Notes: generated by a model not told the origin, from the letters alone. DNA of 64,000 bases from Thermogemmatispora carboxidivorans (GCF_000702505.1 NZ_JNIM01000001.1:4588001-4652000); one strand, 5' to 3'. Positions 17,826 to 26,024 are shown, numbered from the stretch's first letter. Translations and numbers: made by a program.

Positions 17826-18677
17826 TTACTTTTCGATGGGCACGCCGATCAGGCTGCCCCACTCGGTCCAGGAGCCATCGTAGTTGCGCACGTTGGGATA
17901 GCCCAGCAGGTAGCGGAGGGCAAACCAGGTGTGACTGCTACGCTCGCCAATGCGGCAGTAAGCAATCACCTCTTTGTCACCGGTGATCCCCTGACCTTCG
18001 TAGATGGTGCGCAGCTCATCCGCCGACTTGAAGGTTCCATCCTCGCGCACGGCGCTGGCCCAGGGAACGTTTTTGGCGCCCGGAATGTGGCCACCTCGCT
18101 GGGCCCCTTCTTGCGGCAGGTTGGGCGGCGCCAGCAGCTCACCTTTGTATTCACCTGGCGAACGCACGTCAACCAGGGCAACCTGGCTGTTCCCCAGCTT
18201 GCTCAGGACTTCGTCGCGAAACGCTCGAACTTCGCGATGCGGCTCCTCAGCTCGATACTCAGTACGCGGGTAGCTCGGCACCTCGGTGGTCAGGGGCCGC
18301 TTGTCAGCTACCCACTTGGCTCGCCCTCCGTCAAGCAGACGCACATCTTGATGGCCGTAGTATTTGAGCAGCCAGAAAGCCCAGGCGGCAAACCAGTTGT
18401 TGTTGTCTCCATAAAGAACAACGGTGGTGTCATTGCTGACCCCCGACCGGCTGAGCAGCTCTTCTAGCTGCTCCTTGCTGATAGGAGCACGAACCACCTG
18501 GTCCTGTAGCTCCTTCTGCCAGTTGAAGCCAATGGCCCCAGGAATATGACCCTGCTCATAAGCAGTGGTGTCAACATCTACTTCAATGAGACGCACTTTG
18601 GGATCGTTGAGATGTGCCTCAACCCAGTCAGCATCTACCAGGACTTCAGGATGGGCATAGCCTTTGTTTTCTGCCAT
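17826..18677 (-). CDS. sulfurtransferase with two rhodanese domains
   Basis: Thiosulfate or 3-mercaptopyruvate sulfurtransferase: transfers sulfane sulfur to cyanide or another thiophile through a Cys persulfide. Two tandem rhodanese domains (about residues 5-130 and 150-283); the active Cys is in YCRIGERSSHT, a CxxGxRS loop typical of thiosulfate sulfurtransferases, and the inactive first domain ends with the usual DGGRAKW. ATG 18677 is chosen over TTG 18680 because GGAGG is six bases before it. Stands alone between a strong terminator and an operator-like inverted repeat. Cytoplasmic; no signal peptide. Confidence 0.92.
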   Translation of the reverse strand: MAENKGYAHPEVLVDADWVEAHLNDPKVRLIEVDVDTTAYEQGHIPGAIGFNWQKELQDQVVRAPISKEQLEELLSRSGVSNDTTVVLYGDNNNWFAAWAFWLLKYYGHQDVRLLDGGRAKWVADKRPLTTEVPSYPRTEYRAEEPHREVRAFRDEVLSKLGNSQVALVDVRSPGEYKGELLAPPNLPQEGAQRGGHIPGAKNVPWASAVREDGTFKSADELRTIYEGQGITGDKEVIAYCRIGERSSHTWFALRYLLGYPNVRNYDGSWTEWGSLIGVPIEK

Positions 18678-18714
18678 CAATCTCCTCCGTGTTGCTGCCT
18701 GAAATATTTTTGAT

Positions 18715-18739
18715 TTTGTTGAGCGACATACTCAACAAA
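18715..18739. promoter_or_regulatory. 9-bp inverted repeat before the rhodanese gene
   Basis: TTTGTTGAG (18715-18723), seven bases, then CTCAACAAA (18731-18739): a perfect dyad ending 37 bases upstream of the sulfurtransferase ATG, in AT-rich DNA. A repressor or activator site is likely; no regulator gene is adjacent. Confidence 0.5.
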
Positions 18740-18998
18740 GTCTCTTCTCTTATTAGTAACGGTCAAGGTGGCCAGTTTTATTCCCCCCAAGAGCAGAATC
18801 TGTTGCTACCAGGGAACAAAGAGCTGGAAGGAGGGGAAGGCTCTCTCTCAGAAAGTGAGCAGGAAGCAGCGGAAGGCGCTCAAGGGCCGGAGCGGGGTCG
18901 AACCGGACCAGGAGAGGAGCAGGGCCTCCGGAGGCCGCTGGTTGCAGGCTCCAGGCGTCGTCGCTCCTCTCTGCTGGTCAGTGATGAGTGTCCTTTTT
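18740..18998. other. structured gap; possible plus-strand small RNA
   Basis: No gene is seen. The plus strand can fold strongly: GACCAG..AGAGGAGC (18906-18920) pairs with GCTCCTCT..CTGGTC (18962-18979), enclosing a perfect 14-base palindrome (GGCCTCCGGAGGCC). About 12 bases later comes TTTTTT (18991-18996). This looks like a terminator for plus-strand transcription, although no plus-strand gene precedes it. Confidence 0.3.
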
Positions 18999-20240
18999 TC
19001 AGGTGAGCAGCACTTTGAGCAAAGTACCGGTGGCAATCGAGCCGTCGGCCTGGCTCGGTGTGAAGAGCATCAGCAGGCCCTCTTGCGCCCCAGCGCTGAA
19101 ATCGGTCGTGTAGGTGAGGCTGGTCGAGAAGGTCGTAGAGCCATTGCCGCTGGCGCCGCGCACCTGGGCCTGACCAACCTGGTTGTAGAGGTGGTCTAGC
19201 AGACGCAGGCTGCCAATGATGCCCTCAAAGGCGTTCCCCTTCCCCGTGACGGTCGTGGGACTGTGCAGCCGGGCCAGGGCCGCAGGAGTGCTGATAGAGA
19301 GTGTAGGGCTGCTGACCTCGGTCACTTCCCAGATGCCCCCGTTGGTATTGGATTCCAGCCGGCTCATGCTGACGCGGATGGTGCCACCGCCAGGATGGGG
19401 ACTCTTGACCTCGACGACGGCGTTGAGATCGTGCTGGCCCCCGCCACTGATGAGGTGAGCCGGGGCGTCCGCTCCCCAGTTGAAGAGGGTTGATGAGGCA
19501 GCCAGCGCCTGAGCCACTTTGAGGGCGTCGAGCTTCCAGGGATCATGCCCCTGGTTGACCGCCGCCTGATCCGCTTCGGCCTGATAGCGCGTCAGATCGG
19601 GAAAGAGGCCCGGAAAGACAATCTGGACCAGGGTTTGTTGAGCATCCGACCACTTGAATTCTCGGAAGAGGTCACGCTGGTAGTTGGCAGGGCTGCGCCC
19701 CCGGTTGAGGACCGAGTTCTGATCAACTTCAGCTGTAAGAACAGTGTTGTAGCCGCTGATGACAGCATCGCCGTCATAGAGGTTGAGCAGTTGAAAGATC
19801 TGCTGGGGGTTGGGATTGGTGATGTTGGTGTAGACGTGGACGTCTACCGCATGCCCTCCCTGATGAGCCACGGTAACCAGGGCCTGCAAGGCCGGCGTGC
19901 CCATGAGGTTGCCACATTGAACACGCGCCACACTGGTGACACCAGCAACGGCATGCACAATACCACTCCAGTAGGCAGACGACTGGACCGCCGTGGGACA
20001 GGGTCGGGGACCAAGAAGGACAACTGGCGAGGCGGTGGGAGTGACATTCCCCGCTCCAGGAGTCCCAGCTCCAGCGGTCGGCGTGGCCTGATTCCCTCCT
20101 CCCAAAGGAGAGGCACAGGCCGCCAGGCTGAGACAGAGGAAGAACACAACGGTACGCAAGATGGTGCTTCGCTGACGATGAAACCAGAATGATTGCTTCG
20201 AGTCTCTGGGCCGCTTGGACAGACGAAAGCGGTTCAGCAT
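18999..20240 (-). CDS. lipoprotein with C-terminal Gmad2-like domain
   Basis: 413 residues. A basic N-terminus, a hydrophobic stretch and the lipobox LSLAAC give a Sec/signal-peptidase-II lipoprotein (Cys about residue 43), followed by a Thr/Pro/Gly-rich linker. The middle (about 70-290) is unrecognised. The last 100 residues (from LSISTPAALARLHSPTTVTG through the FEGIIGSL segment) resemble the Gmad2 immunoglobulin-like domain found in spore-germination and other surface proteins. ATG 20240 is chosen because GAGGAGA lies just upstream; an ORF extension to 20339 lacks a ribosome site. Likely surface-anchored; role unknown. Confidence 0.75.
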   Translation of the reverse strand: MLNRFRLSKRPRDSKQSFWFHRQRSTILRTVVFFLCLSLAACASPLGGGNQATPTAGAGTPGAGNVTPTASPVVLLGPRPCPTAVQSSAYWSGIVHAVAGVTSVARVQCGNLMGTPALQALVTVAHQGGHAVDVHVYTNITNPNPQQIFQLLNLYDGDAVISGYNTVLTAEVDQNSVLNRGRSPANYQRDLFREFKWSDAQQTLVQIVFPGLFPDLTRYQAEADQAAVNQGHDPWKLDALKVAQALAASSTLFNWGADAPAHLISGGGQHDLNAVVEVKSPHPGGGTIRVSMSRLESNTNGGIWEVTEVSSPTLSISTPAALARLHSPTTVTGKGNAFEGIIGSLRLLDHLYNQVGQAQVRGASGNGSTTFSTSLTYTTDFSAGAQEGLLMLFTPSQADGSIATGTLLKVLLT

Positions 20241-20324
20241 GGGCTTTCTCCTCGTGTAAGGGACTGCGCTCGTCCCCGCTGCAGGATTAGCATAACATGG
20301 CTCGGCAAGAACCTCTGTGAGGTA

Positions 20325-20336
20325 GCTCATATGAGC
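20325..20336. promoter_or_regulatory. 12-bp perfect palindrome upstream of the lipoprotein gene
   Basis: GCTCATATGAGC, centred 90 bases before the lipoprotein ATG (minus strand). A possible operator; short enough that chance cannot be excluded. The rest of 20241-20685 shows no gene. Confidence 0.3.
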
Positions 20337-20685
20337 CATGTGAAGCTCAGCAAAATCGAAACTGTCACCTGCCTCTGCCGGTCAACCACCCCAGCGGCTG
20401 CTCCTCCTCGCTCCCTCCCCCCTCTGACTCTCTTCGCCGGTACCTTTCTCCTAACGCCTGCTTCCTCCATCTAATTACAGCCAAAATATCGCTCCATAAT
20501 AAGTTGAGAAGCTCGCTCCCAGAAGGCCATTGAAGCCAGAAGCGCAGAGCCGTGACCACACTAATAAAAAGATTGCTTCTCGCTCTTTTGTTCACCATCG
20601 AACCGCCGCTTGAAAACGCACTGTAAAAAACCCTCCGTCTGCTATAGGATTCTCCCATCCAGGCTTTTACTTGTCGTTTTCATGT

Positions 20686-20724
20686 GACAACAATGCAACT
20701 CACAATGTGAATAGCATTGTTGTC
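20686..20724. promoter_or_regulatory. 39-bp dyad immediately before the HTH gene
   Basis: GACAACAATGC (20686-20696) and its exact complement (20714-20724) flank TCACA-A-TGTGA (20700-20710); both dyads share one centre at 20705, so 17 of 19 positions per arm pair. The right arm ends directly at the GGAGAG ribosome site of the HTH gene. It may be an autoregulatory operator or a messenger hairpin that hides the ribosome site. Confidence 0.75.
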
Positions 20725-20736
20725 GGAGAGGAGCAC

Positions 20737-21147
20737 ATGACATCGAGTCCGAACATACGTTCAGATCAATTTCAGCCCAGGGCGGTACTTTTCTTTCAAT
20801 ACAGCTATTCAGCATATTTATGTATTTACACAATTATCACCTCCATACAGGAGGAAAAGATAGAAGACACCGCAGCGATCAAGCTCTTTGGACAAAGGTT
20901 GAAGCAGAAACGCAAGGAGCGCGGCCTCACACGCGAAAAGCTTGTCGACCAAATGGACAAGCTCGCCAGCGAAGGCAGCCAGGGCTGGAAGGCGCCAGAT
21001 GTCAGCACGGTGGCCCGCTGGGAGCGGGGGGAGCAATGTCCCCGGGTAGTACCTCACCTCTGGCTGGTCTGCCAGGTGCTTCAGGTCTCACCGGAAGAGC
21101 TGGGCTATCCCAAACCCATCAAATATTGGCCTGGCGATCATCCCTGA
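20737..21147 (+). CDS. small XRE-like helix-turn-helix regulator
   Basis: About 136 residues. The C-terminal 85 residues have an XRE/Cro-type helix-turn-helix: LFGQRLKQKRKERGLTREKL, then VSTVARWERGEQCPR, and LWLVCQVLQVSPEELG. ATG 20737 is chosen because GGAGAGGAG lies just upstream, between the 39-bp dyad and the start. A second strong ribosome site (AGGAGG at 20850-20855) has no usual start codon in this frame behind it. The N-terminal 45 residues are aromatic-rich and unlike a DNA-binding domain. The dyad suggests self-regulation. Target genes unknown. Confidence 0.8.
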   Translation: MTSSPNIRSDQFQPRAVLFFQYSYSAYLCIYTIITSIQEEKIEDTAAIKLFGQRLKQKRKERGLTREKLVDQMDKLASEGSQGWKAPDVSTVARWERGEQCPRVVPHLWLVCQVLQVSPEELGYPKPIKYWPGDHP

Positions 21148-21158
21148 TCAGAAAAAAG

Positions 21159-21186
21159 CGGGAAGGGGTCGTATGGCCCCTTCCCG
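21159..21186. terminator. terminator-like hairpin after the HTH gene
   Basis: A 10-bp perfect stem (CGGGAAGGGG / CCCCTTCCCG) with an 8-base loop, 11 bases after the HTH stop. The T-run would lie on the minus strand (AAAAAA at 21152-21157), so on the plus strand it lacks a U-tract. The rest of 21187-21549 holds no gene; TACAAT at 21343-21348 is a possible -10. Confidence 0.5.
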
Positions 21187-21549
21187 TTGAGAGCGAGGGG
21201 AGCGTCCCGGGGATCGGATCGGTTCGGGCTGGTCGAGAGAGACGGGAGGCACAGGCTGAGGAGAGGAGAGAAGTGGCAGCGGCTCACCGGACACTTCGGA
21301 CGCTCCCCCTCTCTACTTTTTAGTATCGGCTCATCTTCTTATTACAATAGGGCCATTCTATCGATTTTCTTCGCTGAACCAGGAGAAAGTTAGTATTGTT
21401 CATCATATCACCTTCATCTTCTGATGATGCTCCTGGCTAGAGGCATGGCAGGCAACCAGCTGGCCCCTCTTTCTCCGCCACAGCGAGCCGAGAACCAGGC
21501 TTCTGAACGCTTGCAGAAGAGCAGACCTTCGCCTATACTAGCAACAGCT

Positions 21550-22719
21550 ATGTTGACTGCTACGTTTGAGGCTGATCTCGCGGGCCAGCCTGGCCGGCGT
21601 TCGCCATCAGAGCAAGGGAGCCACTTTCACCTCCAGCTCACACTGCACGCGGAGGCTGGTCGCACCACTGTCTTACTCGGCGAGAGCGGGGCCGGCAAAT
21701 CGACGGTGCTGCGCCTGCTGGCCGGCCTGTTGCGCCCCACACGCGGGCAGATGCTTCTTGACGGCGTCTGCTACTTCGATAGTGAGCGTGCTATTTTTCT
21801 CCCTCCCCAGGAGCGGCCCATTGGCTACGTCTTCCAGGATTACCTGCTCTTCCCACACCTGACGGTCTTCGAAAACATCGCCTTCGGGCTGCGAGCCCAG
21901 GGCCTGCCTGGTCAGGAAGTGCGCCGGCGTACGGAGGCCGCCATCGAGCAGATGCGCCTCAGCGGCCTGGCCGCGCGCCGTCCAGCCCAGCTCTCGGGCG
22001 GACAGCAACAGCGCGTTGCGCTGGCCCGCGCCCTCGTGCTGCAGCCCCGCCTGCTCTTGCTCGATGAACCGCTGGCCGCTCTGGATGTGCAAACTCAGCG
22101 CGAGGTGCGCCAGGAACTGCGCCGCCTGCTGGGCGAGATCGGGATTACAACCATCTTTGTGACCCATAACCACCTGGAGGCCCTGCTCTTCGGCGATCAA
22201 ATTGTGGTCCTTGACAACGGCCAGGTGATCCAGCAGGGCAGTCGGCGCGAGCTGTTGGAGCGTCCGCGCTCAGCCTATATCGCTGAGCTGGTGGGACTGA
22301 ATTTCTGGCGCGGGCAAGTGGTGGCCCGCGAGGCCACCACTCTCTGTACGCTGGCCATCAGCGGCAGCAGCCGACCCTTGCTGGTGAGCGCTACCCTGGA
22401 CGAGGACGCGGCGGCGGACCCTGGCAGCGGACCGGAGGCCTGCGTGGTCATCGACCCCCGCAGCATTACGCTCTACCCCGCGCCGCCCGAAGGCTCGGCC
22501 CGCAATGTCTTCGCTGGCGAGATCGTCCAGATCTTACCACTGAGCGCCGGCCATAGCTCAGCTCACGATGGGCGCGTGCGCGTGAGCATCGAGATCGATC
22601 CCACCCTCCCCCCACTTACCGCCGAGATCACGGAAGAGTCGCTCCAGCGCCTGGCCCTGCACGAGGGCCGCCAGATCTACGCCAGTTTCAAAGCGACCGA
22701 GGCCCGCGCCTATCTGTGA
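21550..22719 (+). CDS. ABC transporter ATPase, molybdate/iron/sulfate type
   Basis: Cytoplasmic ATP-binding subunit of an importer: Walker A GESGAGKST, Q-loop GYVFQDYLLFPHLTVFEN, signature LSGGQQQR, Walker B LLLLDEPLAALD and switch His VTHNH. After the ATPase domain (to about residue 245) come about 140 residues with a TOBE-like fold, as in ModC, FbpC and CysA. The start is uncertain: ATG 21550 opens the ATPase domain naturally, while ATG 21424 adds 42 unconserved residues, and neither has a good ribosome site. No permease or binding-protein gene is adjacent, so the substrate cannot be named; molybdate or ferric iron are most likely. Confidence 0.85.
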   Translation: MLTATFEADLAGQPGRRSPSEQGSHFHLQLTLHAEAGRTTVLLGESGAGKSTVLRLLAGLLRPTRGQMLLDGVCYFDSERAIFLPPQERPIGYVFQDYLLFPHLTVFENIAFGLRAQGLPGQEVRRRTEAAIEQMRLSGLAARRPAQLSGGQQQRVALARALVLQPRLLLLDEPLAALDVQTQREVRQELRRLLGEIGITTIFVTHNHLEALLFGDQIVVLDNGQVIQQGSRRELLERPRSAYIAELVGLNFWRGQVVAREATTLCTLAISGSSRPLLVSATLDEDAAADPGSGPEACVVIDPRSITLYPAPPEGSARNVFAGEIVQILPLSAGHSSAHDGRVRVSIEIDPTLPPLTAEITEESLQRLALHEGRQIYASFKATEARAYL

Positions 22720-22900
22720 CCTGCGCAAGCGCGAGAGCCAGAGCCTGGCTTCCTGAGCTGCCTTCCCTCCCCCAGGCTCTCAACCAACCCCGCACGCCTG
22801 AAACGCTCCCCCCTCCCCGCTCGTTGATAATCCAGGTTTTTCTTGCTCCTTGGCTTCTGCATAAATAGTCGGCCCATCATCTATAGTCTCCCTATCATTC

Positions 22901-22928
22901 TTGCGCATGCTTGCTTTAGCGCTACAAT
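22901..22928 (+). promoter_or_regulatory. promoter of the LysM/Rpf-like gene
   Basis: TTGCGC (22901-22906), 16 bases, then TACAAT (22923-22928). The -10 overlaps a perfect 7-bp inverted repeat (ATAGCCA at 22927-22933 and TGGCTAT at 22938-22944, four-base loop) that could be an operator or a 5'-end messenger hairpin. The predicted start is near 22935, giving a leader of about 275 bases. Confidence 0.45.
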
Positions 22929-22934
22929 AGCCAG

Positions 22935-23211
22935 TTTTGGCTATGTTTCAAAGAGTATTTGCATGTTCCAATTTAGCTCATGCTATCATATGCGTGTTCC
23001 CGCGCCGCTCGGTTGCCGCTCACAGGGAGCATCTTTGCGGCTTGTGGGAACGCCAGAGCTTCTGGCGGGTTGCTGAGCTGGCCGATCTGCTTAGCTTCTT
23101 CGGCTCACCCTGGTGGGGGGCCAAGCGCGAGGGTGATCGGTCACCACAGCTATCTTGCCTGTCGGAGGCCGCTGTTTGGGGAGACTTGTAGGTTTAGTCA
23201 GAAGGGGTTCC
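22935..23211 (+). other. long structured leader of the LysM/Rpf-like gene
   Basis: About 275 bases without a gene. Visible stems: CGCCAGA-GCT-TCTGGCG (23051-23067), CACCCT with AGGGTG (23106-23134), and GGTGA-TCGG-TCACC (23132-23145), followed by CACAGCTA. Genes for secreted LysM or Rpf proteins are often controlled by the c-di-AMP riboswitch (ydaO). I see only a faint resemblance to its conserved blocks, so the class is not assigned. Confidence 0.35.
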
Positions 23212-23862
23212 ATGCAGTTACTACATACGGACATTCGTAAGTGCGAACAGCAGAATAAGGGAGGTCGTCTCTTCAAGAAGTTTGCCGCCAGCCTCATGCT
23301 GGCCCTGGCGCTGGCCGGGGCCCTGTTTACCTTGAGCGGCCAGGGGGCCCATGCTCAGGCTGCCAGTGGCTGCTATACTGTCGTCTCGGGCGACACCTTG
23401 AGTGGCATCGCCCAGCGTTACGGGACCAGCTGGGAGACGCTGGCTTCCTATAATCACATTGCCAACCCCAACCTGATTTTCCCGGGGCAGCAAGTATGCA
23501 CTCCTGGTCAGGGGAACAGCAGCGCGACCCCGGTGAGTGTCCAGAGCCAGCCAGCTCAGAGCAGCGCGGCCTCGACTGCCTCTCAGAGCGTGAGTGGCTC
23601 GATTCCGCAGATGATCTACCAGGTCTTCGGTTCCTATGGGGCGCAGGCTCTGAGCGTCGCCCAGTGTGAGTCGAGCCTGAACCCGTATGCGACCAACAGC
23701 TCATCGGGAGCGGCAGGTATCTTCCAGTTCCTGCCGAGCACCTGGGCCACCACCTCGCAGGCGGCCTACTCGCCCTACAATGCAGCGGCTAACATCCGTG
23801 CTGCTTATGAGGTCTTTGCCCGTGACGGGTTCAGCTGGCGTGAATGGTCCTGCCAGCCCTAG
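23212..23862 (+). CDS. secreted LysM protein with Rpf/transglycosylase-like domain
   Basis: 216 residues. A Sec signal peptide (KKFAASLMLALALAGALFTL, cleavage probably after AHA) is followed by one LysM domain (about 53-97: YTVVSGDTLSGIAQRYG to IFPGQQV), a Ser/Gln/Ala linker, and a C-terminal lysozyme-like domain. That domain has the catalytic-type Glu in AQCESSLNPYA, then GAAGIFQFLPSTW and a closing Cys. The architecture resembles resuscitation-promoting factors and small lytic transglycosylases that cut peptidoglycan. ATG 23212 has AAGGGG upstream. Acts outside the membrane on the cell wall. Confidence 0.87.
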   Translation: MQLLHTDIRKCEQQNKGGRLFKKFAASLMLALALAGALFTLSGQGAHAQAASGCYTVVSGDTLSGIAQRYGTSWETLASYNHIANPNLIFPGQQVCTPGQGNSSATPVSVQSQPAQSSAASTASQSVSGSIPQMIYQVFGSYGAQALSVAQCESSLNPYATNSSSGAAGIFQFLPSTWATTSQAAYSPYNAAANIRAAYEVFARDGFSWREWSCQP

Positions 23863-24219
23863 TCTAGCCTGGGTCAACGCCTCACTTAGCTCGACCGGCA
23901 GCGCGATAGGCTGCATAGCATAGCCATAAGAGAGGACCTGGAGACCCTACCGCGGGTCTGGGCAGCTAGCCGCGCCGCAGCGCAGGCAATTTGAGCAGCC
24001 GGCCCGCAAGAGGTAGAGGCCCGTCCGAGAGAAGCAAGAATTCGGATTCGTCCGTCTCCCAAACAGAGCGCTCACAACACGAGGAGTATCTTTCACAGGC
24101 GCGGCGCGCTCGCCTGGCGTGCTGGCTGGTCCTTCCCCAACGCGAAAGGGGTGTATGGACAGGATCGCCTTCAGCCAGCCAGGGTCTGGGCAGCGTCCGC
24201 CTCCTCAGCACGACGCAGA

Positions 24220-24273
24220 GCGACGGGGATGGCGCCGGTTTGGTCAACGTTCGACCGGCGTCGTCCCCGTCGC
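24220..24273 (+). terminator. 20-bp hairpin between convergent genes
   Basis: Arms 24220-24239 and 24254-24273 pair over 20 positions with two G-T wobbles; the loop has 14 bases. It is followed by a moderately T-rich stretch (TTCCTTCATATTGTTTTG). It may end plus-strand transcription from the LysM gene, 357 bases upstream. No gene is seen in 23863-24219. Confidence 0.5.
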
Positions 24274-24318
24274 TTCCTTCATATTGTTTTGCCAGGAGCC
24301 AGGCCAGCGCCAGCGCTC

Positions 24319-24342
24319 AAGCTAAGCTAAGCTAAGCTAAGC
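24319..24342. repeat. AAGCT pentanucleotide tandem repeat
   Basis: Four perfect copies of AAGCT plus AAGC, 24 bases, 33 bases beyond the stop of the ThDP enzyme gene. A similar 24-base pentamer repeat occurs at 53544-53567. Confidence 0.9.
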
Positions 24343-24374
24343 AACCAGTGCGATCAGAGAGGCCATGAGGTCAG

Positions 24375-26024
24375 CTAGACCGCTACATTGGTGGAACGAC
24401 TGTAGGGCTTGTCGGGGTCAATCAGCACATTGATGCAGGCCGGCAAGCCAGAGGCAAAGGCCCGCTCTAAGGCCGGGCGAATCTCCTCGGGGCGCTCTAC
24501 CAGCTCGCCATAGCCGCCCAGCGCCTCCACCATCTTATCGTAGCGGATACCCGGTGCCAGCTCTGCCGCTGTGGCGTGACCAATGAGGGCCTTCTGGGGA
24601 TGCTTGATCTGGCCCCAGGCTCCATCGTTGCCGATCACCGAAACCACTGGCAGCTTCTGGCGCACCATGCTCTCAAACTCCATCCCATTCAGGCCGAAAG
24701 CTCCGTCGCCATGCAGAATCAGGACGCGCTTGCCAGGGCGCGCCAGTTGGGCTGCCATAGCGAAGCCGGTGCCGGTGCCGAGCGTTCCCATTGGACCGGC
24801 ATCCAGCCAATAGCCAGGGCGATAGACATTGATCACCCGTCCGCCATAGCTGACAATGTCGCCTCCATCGCCGATAACGGTGGTCTCCTCGTCGATGAAG
24901 TCGCGAATCTCCTTACAGAGGCGCATCGGATGGATGGGCACCGCATCGGAGTTGAGAGCTGCCGCGTCGCGCTCCCAGGCTTTGGCTTCTGCCTCACGAA
25001 TGAAGCGGAGCCAGGCGCGCTCACCGCTATATGGTTTGCAAGCCGCCGCCACCTGGTGCATGGCGAGGCCGACATCGCCCACCAGTCCCACCTCGGCCCC
25101 GCGGTTGACCCCGATATCTTCGCCCGCCAGATCGAACCAGATCAGGCGTGCCTCGGCTGGTATGAGCGGCGGTCGTCCATGATTGAGACGGAAGTCCATG
25201 CGCGTCCCAATGGCGAGGATTGTGTCGGCGCCCTCCAGGGCCTTGCGTCGGGAGGCGCTGAAGAAGAGGGGATGAGTGGGAGGCAGGCATCCCCGTCCGG
25301 CTCCATTGAGATAGACCGGGGCCTGAATGCGTTCGGCCAGCTCACGCAAGGCTTCGGCGCCATCGCACCACCAGACAGCGCTTCCCGCCATAATGACTGG
25401 GCGCTCAGCCTGCTCCAGGAGAGCGGCAGCCTTCTCTACCTGGTCCGGCGTCGGCTGCACGGGTCCCGCCGGGCGGTAGCTGGTCGGCTCGCCGGGGTCT
25501 GTGGCGTTGTCGGTGTCGGCCAGGTTGTTGAGAATATCCATCGGGATTTCAAGAAAGACGGGGCCAGGCTTGCCGTTGAGCATCTGGCGAAAGGCGGCAG
25601 CCACATACTCGGGAATACGCCCGGTCTCGTGGACGGTGCGCGCCCATTTGGTGATGGGGCGCAGTAGATCGATCTGGTTCATCTCTTGCAAGGCGCCCCG
25701 ATCCCACAGGCCCAGCGGCGCCGCTCCGCCGATGACCAGCACCGGGCTGCCCGCCAGATAGGCGTTGGCTACCCCGGTCACTCCATCGGTGACCCCTGGA
25801 CCGGCAGTTAACAAGGCTACTCCTGGCCGGCGCGTACACTTGGCCCAGCCCTCAGCAGCGTGAACTGCCGCTTGCTCATGTCGGGTGTCGACGACGCGAA
25901 TGCCCTCACGGAGACAGCCATCGTAGATGGCCGCGATGTGCCCCCCGCTCAGTGTGAAGACCACTTCGACGCCCTCGCGCTTGAGGATCTTGGCAACCAG
26001 CCAGCCACCATGCGTGATACTCAC
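24375..26024 (-). CDS. ThDP-dependent enzyme, acetolactate synthase-like
   Basis: 549 residues with the three-domain fold of ThDP enzymes: pyrimidine-binding domain with the activating Glu in RHEQAAVHAAEGWA, a central domain, and the diphosphate-binding motif GDGAFGLNGMEFE through GNDGAWGQ. GTG 26024 is chosen because AAAGGAGG is seven bases upstream; the open frame continues 171 bases further without homology. The family includes acetolactate synthase, oxalyl-CoA decarboxylase and 2-hydroxyacyl-CoA lyase. With no ilvN regulatory subunit beside it, a carbon-carbon lyase or ILVBL-like role is as likely as branched-chain amino acid synthesis. Confidence 0.85.
   Translation of the reverse strand: MSITHGGWLVAKILKREGVEVVFTLSGGHIAAIYDGCLREGIRVVDTRHEQAAVHAAEGWAKCTRRPGVALLTAGPGVTDGVTGVANAYLAGSPVLVIGGAAPLGLWDRGALQEMNQIDLLRPITKWARTVHETGRIPEYVAAAFRQMLNGKPGPVFLEIPMDILNNLADTDNATDPGEPTSYRPAGPVQPTPDQVEKAAALLEQAERPVIMAGSAVWWCDGAEALRELAERIQAPVYLNGAGRGCLPPTHPLFFSASRRKALEGADTILAIGTRMDFRLNHGRPPLIPAEARLIWFDLAGEDIGVNRGAEVGLVGDVGLAMHQVAAACKPYSGERAWLRFIREAEAKAWERDAAALNSDAVPIHPMRLCKEIRDFIDEETTVIGDGGDIVSYGGRVINVYRPGYWLDAGPMGTLGTGTGFAMAAQLARPGKRVLILHGDGAFGLNGMEFESMVRQKLPVVSVIGNDGAWGQIKHPQKALIGHATAAELAPGIRYDKMVEALGGYGELVERPEEIRPALERAFASGLPACINVLIDPDKPYSRSTNVAV

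Noticed and set aside
18838..18880. SRP-RNA-like words (AGGAAGCAGC, GGAAGG) on the plus strand
   Set aside because: The words occur in the wrong order for the SRP domain IV hairpin and no helix closes them.
18880..18985. tRNA- or tmRNA-like piece on the minus strand (TTCGACC loop and a GCA-containing loop)
   Set aside because: The T-stem has two mismatches, no acceptor stem closes, and the spacing does not fit a cloverleaf.
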